Shown in pieces: positions 59,547 to 64,000 of a stretch of DNA of 64,000 nucleotides. Below the pieces are notes generated by a model. The model saw only the letters and a program-made list of their open reading frames with translations. It had not been told where the DNA came from and did not search any database. Position 1 is the first letter of the stretch. Each line of letters opens with the position of its first letter. Both the position numbers and the translations under genes were made by a program. The DNA comes from Paraburkholderia tropica (GTDB lineage: Bacteria; Pseudomonadota; Gammaproteobacteria; Burkholderiales; Burkholderiaceae): contig NZ_CAJZAR010000089.1 in the NCBI RefSeq assembly GCF_914484835.1, forward strand, positions 1 through 64,000. Direction: 5' to 3'.

Positions 59547-60371
59547 ATGATTGAAGCAACCCAGACCCCTTCCGCTTGCGTTGAAACTGACCTGCGCGCT
59601 CGCTGGACGTCCCGGGGCGTATCGCGCGAACGACAGGACGCGATGATTGCTGAAGTTGCAGCGAAAGCCGCCCCTGGCGCGCGCGTGGGTCCGTTTGTCG
59701 TCGGCGCAGCTGGCGACGCGCACCCGGCGAAACTCCAGACGTTCTACCGCCTCGGCGGCTATCTCTCGACCACCGGCGCGGGCGTGACGACGTTCACCCT
59801 CTGTTCCGAAACGCGGGAAGATGCAATGGGCGTAGGCGGCGGACGCCGCAGCGACTTCGCGGTGCTGCACGCGACGGACCCCGACGATGGCTATGCGCTC
59901 CTGCTGGCTGCAATTGGCGCATGCGTCGATGCCAACATGAGCAAGCCGCGCAGCCTGAAAGACGCGTTGGTTGTTGCCCTGGACAGCCTTGCGAAGAACC
60001 GCGAGAAAGCCAATGTCAGGCACTTCGAAGCCCTGCGCAGCGCGTTTAAAAACGCGTATGACGTGGCGACCGAAAAGCCGTGGTTGAACCCGGCGCAGCG
60101 TGCCGTGCTGGCCGAATGGCCGGGGGAATTCGACGTGCTTTTGCAGTGCGAACGGGAGGTCGATTTCCGCGATGGACTCGCCGCGAGCACGAACGGCGTC
60201 ATCCAGTTCCTGATGCGTGATCTTTCGACGGCGCAAGGTTGCGACGCGAGCGACGTAGCCGAGGATCGTATTCGCGACGCTATCGCCGATCTGGAAGTCG
60301 CCATTGGGGCCGTGCGCGCCATTCCGGCCTGGCCTGAGCAGACGCCGATGCTGGCGCGGGACGGCCTGTAA
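59547..60371 (+). CDS. Hypothetical protein (274 aa)
   Basis: Starts MIEATQTPSACVETDLRARW. Features include GYLSTTGAGVTTFTLCSETR, GVGGGRRSDFAVLHATDPDD and a helical C-terminus. No family named. It has its own operator, leader hairpin and strong terminator, so it is a single-gene unit of the regulon. Confidence 0.7.
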   Translation: MIEATQTPSACVETDLRARWTSRGVSRERQDAMIAEVAAKAAPGARVGPFVVGAAGDAHPAKLQTFYRLGGYLSTTGAGVTTFTLCSETREDAMGVGGGRRSDFAVLHATDPDDGYALLLAAIGACVDANMSKPRSLKDALVVALDSLAKNREKANVRHFEALRSAFKNAYDVATEKPWLNPAQRAVLAEWPGEFDVLLQCEREVDFRDGLAASTNGVIQFLMRDLSTAQGCDASDVAEDRIRDAIADLEVAIGAVRAIPAWPEQTPMLARDGL

Positions 60372-60400
60372 ATCCCATATCCGGGTACCTGAGGTATTGA

Positions 60401-60440
60401 AAGCGGGCGGGGCGCGCTGTATGCGCCCCGCCCGCTTTTT
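60401..60440 (+). terminator. Strong intrinsic terminator
   Basis: A perfect 15-bp stem AAGCGGGCGGGGCGC / GCGCCCCGCCCGCTT with a 7-nt loop, followed by T5. Confidence 0.92.
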
Positions 60441-60536
60441 CATTCCGGCCATGTTTCGCACCGCTGTGCGCCAGCACGCGGCCCCGACACCGGCCAGGCG
60501 TGCGGTCGCAACGCGACCGGAATGAGTCTTTGAGTC

Positions 60537-60713
60537 GAGCCGCCGCGCTCACGCGCGACGGATTCACGCGGGCTTCGCCCGCTTGCCTGGAAACACCGAC
60601 CGTATGCCGGAGCAGAGCCGGATTGCCCCAGCGCGAGCGCTGGGTCGCCGCTCTCCCCAGCGCTCGCGCGCCGGGTCCCCGTGCGGCTCAATCCGGGCGC
60701 GCAGCGCGCGCGA
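60537..60713 (+). repeat. Structured GC-rich intergenic element, copy B
   Basis: Same block order as copy A: ATTCACGCGG, CCGCTTGCC, GAAACACC, CCGGATTGCCCC (60618-60629), GTCGCCGCTCTCCCC, GGGTCCCCGTGCGGCTCAAT. The variable hairpin here is CCAGCGC-GA-GCGCTGG. It lies between a terminator and the DUF932 promoter. Confidence 0.65.
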
Positions 60714-60826
60714 AGTCTTAGCGATCTTTTAACGCCGAATAGCCGTCAAGAGGGGGGTATTTCGCGCGGCAGGTGGTGAACTACGTGTGACGAATGGTCG
60801 TAAAATACAGAAATAAAACACCGTTA

Positions 60827-60876
60827 AACAAGGGAAAGACTTGTTGAAAAATGAGGTCAAGCCTGGGATAATAACT
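60827..60876 (+). promoter_or_regulatory. ACAAG-N7-CTTGT operator/promoter of the DUF932 gene
   Basis: AACAAG (60827-60832), spacer GGAAAGA, CTTGTT (60840-60845). TTGAAA, 17 bp, GATAAT forms the promoter. The usual GGCC leader hairpin is absent and is replaced by the attenuator-like leader that follows. Confidence 0.7.
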
Positions 60877-60878
60877 AC

Positions 60879-60947
60879 ATCGACGCACTGAACAGCGCGT
60901 CGATACCGGTAGGCGGGAGGCGGCAACCACCCCCGACCGGTTTTCTC
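60879..60947 (+). promoter_or_regulatory. Attenuator-like leader of the DUF932 gene
   Basis: First hairpin ATCGACGC / GCGTCGAT (60879-60886 / 60897-60904). Second, a long rod bounded by ACCGGT (60905-60910) and ACCGGT (60936-60941) with inner GGGAGG / CCACCC pairs, then TTTTCTC. The second resembles an intrinsic terminator placed before the gene. CCTAGCTGGAGTCA (60951-60964) holds the ribosome-binding site. Confidence 0.5.
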
Positions 60948-60970
60948 AAACCTAGCTGGAGTCATATTCA

Positions 60971-61801
60971 ATGCAAAAACTGGCATCCAAATTTGGCCGT
61001 AACGCGCATGAGCTTCGTTCCTCGTATCCGTTGAGCGATGACGAAATGCGCGGCGTGGCCCCGTCGATTTTCGCGCTCGAACCGCATGAAAGCCGGTCGG
61101 AAAAGTATTCGTATATCCCGACCATCGACGTGCTGTCGAAACTGCGGAAGGAAGGTTTCGAGCCGTTCATGGTCGCCCAAACCCGCGTGCGTGACGCAAG
61201 CAACGCGGGCTATACGAAGCACATGATCCGCATGCGCCACGCGAACCAGATCGCGGGCAACGACGCCAACGAAGTGATCCTTCTGAACAGCCACAACGGC
61301 GCAAGCTCGTATCAGATGTTGGCTGGCTGCTTCCGTGGCGTGTGCAAAAACGGCATGGTTGTGGGTACGGTGCAAAACGATATCCGCATTCCCCACAAGG
61401 GCGACGTAGCGCACAACGTCATTGAGGGCGCAATTCGCGTGTTGGACAGCTTCGAAGCAGTGGACGAGCAACGCGAAGGCATGAAGTCGCTGCGCCTCAG
61501 CGAAGCCGAACAGATGGCCTATGCGAGCGCAGCACTGGCCGCGCGCTACGAGACGGAGGACGGACAAGCGCCGATTAACGAACGGCAGTTGCTCAGCGTG
61601 CGCCGCTGGGAGGACAACGCGCCGGACCTCTGGACGACGTTTAACCGCGTGCAGGAAAACGTCATTCGCGGCGGACTGCAAGGCCGCAACGCAGCGGGCC
61701 GCCGCACCACGACGCGCGCAGTTACTGGCATTGACCAGGACGTAAAGCTCAATCGCGCGCTCTGGATTCTTGCCGAGCGCATGCGCGAAATCAAAGGCTA
61801 A
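60971..61801 (+). CDS. DUF932-family protein
   Basis: 276 aa. YIPTIDVLSKLRKEGFEPFM, VILLNSHNGASSYQMLAGCF, RGVCKNGMVVG and IRIPHKGDVAHNVIEG fit DUF932, found widely on plasmids and phages with unknown function. Codon use is regular, suggesting good expression. Controlled by an operator and an attenuator-like leader. Its place beside oriT suggests an early role after transfer. Confidence 0.85.
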   Translation: MQKLASKFGRNAHELRSSYPLSDDEMRGVAPSIFALEPHESRSEKYSYIPTIDVLSKLRKEGFEPFMVAQTRVRDASNAGYTKHMIRMRHANQIAGNDANEVILLNSHNGASSYQMLAGCFRGVCKNGMVVGTVQNDIRIPHKGDVAHNVIEGAIRVLDSFEAVDEQREGMKSLRLSEAEQMAYASAALAARYETEDGQAPINERQLLSVRRWEDNAPDLWTTFNRVQENVIRGGLQGRNAAGRRTTTRAVTGIDQDVKLNRALWILAERMREIKG

Positions 61802-61960
61802 CCGCCCGCTGACGTAGCAGGCGAACCGCGAACCCGCCCGGCGCGGGTTCGCGTAGCTGAGTCTTTCGCCGTGCCAGGTTGGCGCGTCGCAGTCAGACCC
61901 GCCCGCGTTTATAACTGCGCGCCGTTTGCGCTGCGCAGTGACAGGAATTCTGCCCACGTT

Positions 61961-62401
61961 ATGACAAAGGTTTTTTATGTGCCAGGGAGCACGCACGCGA
62001 TTGATTACGCCCGCGAGACGGAAAGCGGCGAATTCGTTTCCTGGTGGCAGTCGCGCACGCTCGCGCAGGTTGCGGAGGAATATCCCGGCGTGACGCTGAT
62101 CGAGGAGGCCGACTTTATCCAGCAACAGGCCGCCGCATTGCTTCAAGCGCCGCAGGTCATTTCGCGCGAAATGTACGAGGAGCAGCTTGGCATGCTGCCG
62201 CCCGAGGACTGGCGAGGTGGCGACGGTTTTGAGTCGTTCAAGTCATCCGAGTATTACAGCGGAAACATTACCTATATTTACGCGCAGAACCGCGCCACGG
62301 GCCAATGCTGGCGACTGCGCGATGACGCGAGCCTCACGCATGCCGACATTGTGCGCCGGGTGCGCGGGGTGTCGGAACAGAGCGCGCCGCCCGCCCGGTA
62401 G
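61961..62401 (+). CDS. DUF1419-like small protein (146 aa)
   Basis: Starts MTKVFYVPGSTHAIDYARET. The motif ISREMYEEQLGMLPPEDWRG, FESFKSSEYYSGNITYIYAQ and DASLTHADIVRRV resembles DUF1419 proteins of plasmids; the match is from memory and moderate. The start at 61961 is the first Met of the conserved part. Probably cotranscribed with the DUF932 gene, 159 bp upstream. Confidence 0.65.
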   Translation: MTKVFYVPGSTHAIDYARETESGEFVSWWQSRTLAQVAEEYPGVTLIEEADFIQQQAAALLQAPQVISREMYEEQLGMLPPEDWRGGDGFESFKSSEYYSGNITYIYAQNRATGQCWRLRDDASLTHADIVRRVRGVSEQSAPPAR

Positions 62402-62558
62402 GACAGCCGCGCCGCCAACCGAAGGGCGGCGCATACGCGCGCCCTTGCCAGGCTGATGGCGATCCGTGTGAGCTACACCGCCGCGCGGCGACAGCGTTCT
62501 GGGTTTCAGCCGTGCGCGGCCACGCTGGGCGCGTTACAATATTTGCGCCACAGCCGTT

Positions 62559-62622
62559 TGACTCCAGCTAGGTTTTTGACGGCGGCAGGCGGGAGGGTGT
62601 TGCCGCACCCCCCGCCGTTTTT
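62559..62622 (+). terminator. Intrinsic terminator flanked by a shared 14-mer
   Basis: ACGGCGG / CCGCCGT (62579-62585 / 62612-62618) with inner GGGTG / CACCC pairs and T5. Just upstream is TGACTCCAGCTAGG (62559-62572), the exact reverse complement of the 14-mer before the DUF932 start. Inner text AGGCGGGAGG is shared with that leader in the same orientation. Confidence 0.75.
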
Positions 62623-62737
62623 ATTTCTGGCGTGCCACTTCTCCCGGCGCACCACTCGCGCCTTTTTTCCCTTCGCGCGCGAATTTCCCCCCTCTCTGCA
62701 AGCCATCACGACCCGGGCGTAACCGCCCGAGCTTTCG

Positions 62738-62838
62738 CGCGCGCCGTCGCGCCCGGATTGAGCCGCACGGGGACCCGGCGCACTAGCGCCGGGGAGAGCG
62801 GCGACCCGGTGCGCAGCGCCGGGGCAATCCGGTACGGC
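62738..62838 (-). repeat. Structured GC-rich intergenic element, copy C (inverted, shortened)
   Basis: Read on the minus strand it contains CCGTACCGGATTGCCCC, GTCGCCGCTCTCCCC and GGGTCCCCGTGCGGCTCAAT in the order of copies A and B, with different hairpins. The upstream ATTCACGCGG part is missing. Confidence 0.65.
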
Positions 62839-62903
62839 CTCAACTCATCGCAGTTTTTTTCGTGTTTTTTTCATTATGTGGGTGATCGGTGCGCGCGCAT
62901 GGA

Positions 62904-63032
62904 GTTGACCGCATTGTGACCGGTAGTTGACCGGATAGTGACCGGAGGTTGACCGGTCGAGCGCGTCTAACGTCGCGACTGACCGGAAAGTGACCGGAAC
63001 ATGGCCGGAAGTTGCCCGGAACGTGACCGGAC
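62904..63032 (+). repeat. Two sets of five 11-bp repeats (stbDR-like array)
   Basis: Five units of consensus KTTGACCGGNN (62904-62958), a 19-bp spacer, then five more (62978-63032). Each unit is 9 conserved bases plus 2 free bases, one helical turn. R388-type plasmids have two sets of five 9-bp repeats separated by 2 bp, bound by StbA near oriT; the arrangement here is the same with a different sequence. Confidence 0.75.
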
Positions 63033-63193
63033 GCGGCGATGGCGGTGTATTTTTGAGAGCCGCAGAGGCACGACAGGTATGTTTACGGGTCACTACGTGC
63101 CCCGTAAAATACCGCGTGCCAAAGGGGTTCCCCCTTTGAAACCCCCGCGGCCGGCGGCCGCGTGGAAACCGAGCGCAGCGATCGACGATCGCG
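63033..63193. other. Candidate transfer origin (oriT)
   Basis: The inverted repeat GGTAT-g-TTTACGGG / CCCGTAAA-ATACC (63076-63113) and GC-rich dyads AAAGGGG-TT-CCCCCTTT (63119-63136) and CGCGGCC-GGC-GGCCGCG (63148-63164) lie between the repeat array and the mobC-like and relaxase genes. No nic motif of a known relaxase family could be matched. Confidence 0.5.
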
Positions 63194-63592
63194 GTGAAGA
63201 CGGACCTGTGGCCACGCATTCGAGGCAGGAAGTTGGCAGAGAAAACTCCAGGCAAACGGTTGGGCAAGCCAATCGCGTTTCGGCTCACCGAAGAGGATCG
63301 CGAGCGGTATCTCGCGAAGGTGGCTGACTCGGGGCTCACACAATCGGAATTCTTCCGGCAGGCCGTGCTGGAAAACCGCACGCAGATCGTTGCGCGGCCC
63401 AGGCCGTCGATCGATCGCAAGCGGCTGCTGTTTATCGTGAGCAGGGCGGGCAACAACATCAACCAGCTGGCCCACAGGGCGAACGCCGAGCACGTGAAAG
63501 GCAAGCTGTCGGAGGGGACCTACGAACGGCTGCTGGACGAGTTGCAGTTCATCTCGCGCTATCTGACGGCCACGATCGGGAGCATCGAGTAA
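63194..63592 (+). CDS. MobC-like relaxosome accessory protein
   Basis: 132 aa from GTG at 63194; the true start may lie somewhat further in. IAFRLTEEDRERYLAKVADS and GLTQSEFFRQAVLENR form a ribbon-helix-helix, and LFIVSRAGNNINQLAHRAN is the MobC signature. It binds oriT and helps the relaxase melt the nic region. It lies 2 bp ahead of the relaxase gene. Confidence 0.85.
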   Translation: MKTDLWPRIRGRKLAEKTPGKRLGKPIAFRLTEEDRERYLAKVADSGLTQSEFFRQAVLENRTQIVARPRPSIDRKRLLFIVSRAGNNINQLAHRANAEHVKGKLSEGTYERLLDELQFISRYLTATIGSIE

Positions 63593-63594
63593 GC

Positions 63595-64000
63595 ATGCTC
63601 ATTCGGATCAAGGGCCACGTGGGCGGGGTCAAGGAATATCTCGAAACCGGCAAGAAGGCGGGGCGTGAGCTTGGGCGTGACGAGCTCGACGAACGGGTGA
63701 TTCTCGCCGGGGATCTCGACCTGGCGAACCACATCATTGAGGCGATGGAGACAGATGGCGAGCGCTATCTGACCATCACCATGTCGTTTCGCGAGGACGA
63801 CGTCGACGAGCGCGTGCTTCGGGAGATCACCGCGGAATTCGAGCGGTTCATGTTTTCGGCCTTTCAACCTGGCGAATACTGCTACTACGCCGAGGCCCAC
63901 TTGCCGCGCGTCAAGGCCTATGAGCACCGCAAAAGCGGAGAGCGGATAGTGCGCAAGCCGCACATTCACATCGTCGTGCCGAAGGAAAACCTGATGAGCG
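63595..64000 (+). CDS. Relaxase, N-terminal part (truncated by the window)
   Basis: 135 codons visible. It begins MLIRIKGHVGGVKEYLETGK. KPHIHIVVPKENLMS contains the HxH metal-binding motif III of relaxases. The catalytic tyrosine is not certain; Y15 (KEYLETGK) is a candidate. With MobC it forms the relaxosome that nicks oriT. The rest, possibly including an LPD7 domain as in related proteins, lies beyond the window. Confidence 0.85.
   Translation, partial: MLIRIKGHVGGVKEYLETGKKAGRELGRDELDERVILAGDLDLANHIIEAMETDGERYLTITMSFREDDVDERVLREITAEFERFMFSAFQPGEYCYYAEAHLPRVKAYEHRKSGERIVRKPHIHIVVPKENLMS

Noticed and set aside
60968..62146. 392-codon minus-strand frame
   Set aside because: Covers the DUF932 gene and part of the next on the opposite strand; no independent support.
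62506..62709. 67-codon minus-strand frame behind the shared 14-mer
   Set aside because: Its upstream part runs through the terminator hairpin; no ATG follows the ribosome-binding-like text, so it is at best a remnant.
62904..63032. 11-bp repeats as a CRISPR or minisatellite
   Set aside because: No spacers of protospacer length; the 5+5 phased order next to mobC fits protein-binding sites.

Overview
The window looks like part of a large conjugative plasmid from a Burkholderiales host, most likely Burkholderia, Paraburkholderia or Caballeronia. The evidence is the GC-rich coding style, a typical Burkholderia-type general porin, and a backbone that combines a VirB/VirD4 type IV secretion system (T4SS), Stb proteins, two partition systems, two replication initiators, a KorA/TrfB-type regulator and a relaxase. 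No rRNA, tRNA, CRISPR array, transposase or insertion sequence was seen.

Layout: (1) 1-6035, minus strand: 17 tightly packed small genes led by an SPFH/prohibitin-like protein. Most encode small membrane, secreted or zinc-knuckle proteins, and most are preceded by the same GGAAAAC motif. (2) 6176-11304: a short tyrosine recombinase, a membrane protein, a Xre regulator, a porin, a winged-helix protein and three paralogous small secreted proteins. (3) 11594-32268, minus strand: the transfer operon in the order virB1-B2-B3-B4-B5, an Eex-like lipoprotein, B6-B7-B8-B9-B10, TrbM-like, B11, a split coupling protein, an ankyrin/LPD7 protein, stbB, stbC, and finally a 1483-residue inverse autotransporter adhesin. 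(4) 32620-35411: a BetR-like/receiver regulator and a hybrid histidine kinase, convergent. (5) 35556-40662: replicon 1, made of a rep-like gene with a probable antisense RNA, two parS-like repeats, parB, parA and a tyrosine recombinase. (6) 40669-46279: accessory genes, including a PIN-like protein, a KfrA-like coiled coil, an SRAP protein beside a consensus SOS box, and a RelE/HigA toxin-antitoxin pair. (7) 46734-51422: replicon 2, made of a ParA (IncC-like), a ParB (KorB-like), a protein with two TrfB/KorA-type DNA-binding domains, an iteron origin and a Rep_3 initiator. (8) 51452-62401: a block beside the transfer origin that resembles a plasmid leading region, with a DUF4942 protein, a DpdA/TGT-like enzyme with a small zinc protein, a KlcA/ArdB antirestriction protein, a large ParB-like protein, a DUF932 protein and several unknowns. 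(9) 62402-64000: a candidate oriT with a 5+5 array of 11-bp repeats, a MobC-like protein and the start of a relaxase.

The most notable signal is a shared promoter cassette in region 8. Seven sites carry ACAAG-N7-CTTGT with the -35 box inside the right arm and a -10 box 17 bp further on. At six promoters the -10 is followed, usually after exactly 7 bp, by an AUG and a conserved hairpin (GGCC-G-GRC-loop-GYC-AG-GGCC) with compensatory base changes. One operator also sits at the promoter of the parA-parB-trfB-like operon, so the double-TrfB protein is a reasonable candidate for a regulator of the whole set. The genes under this control include a KlcA-type antirestriction protein and a DpdA-like 7-deazaguanine transferase. 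Together they look like a coordinated establishment or anti-defence regulon, possibly active on incoming single-stranded DNA. This functional reading is inference; the repeated motifs are read directly from the sequence.
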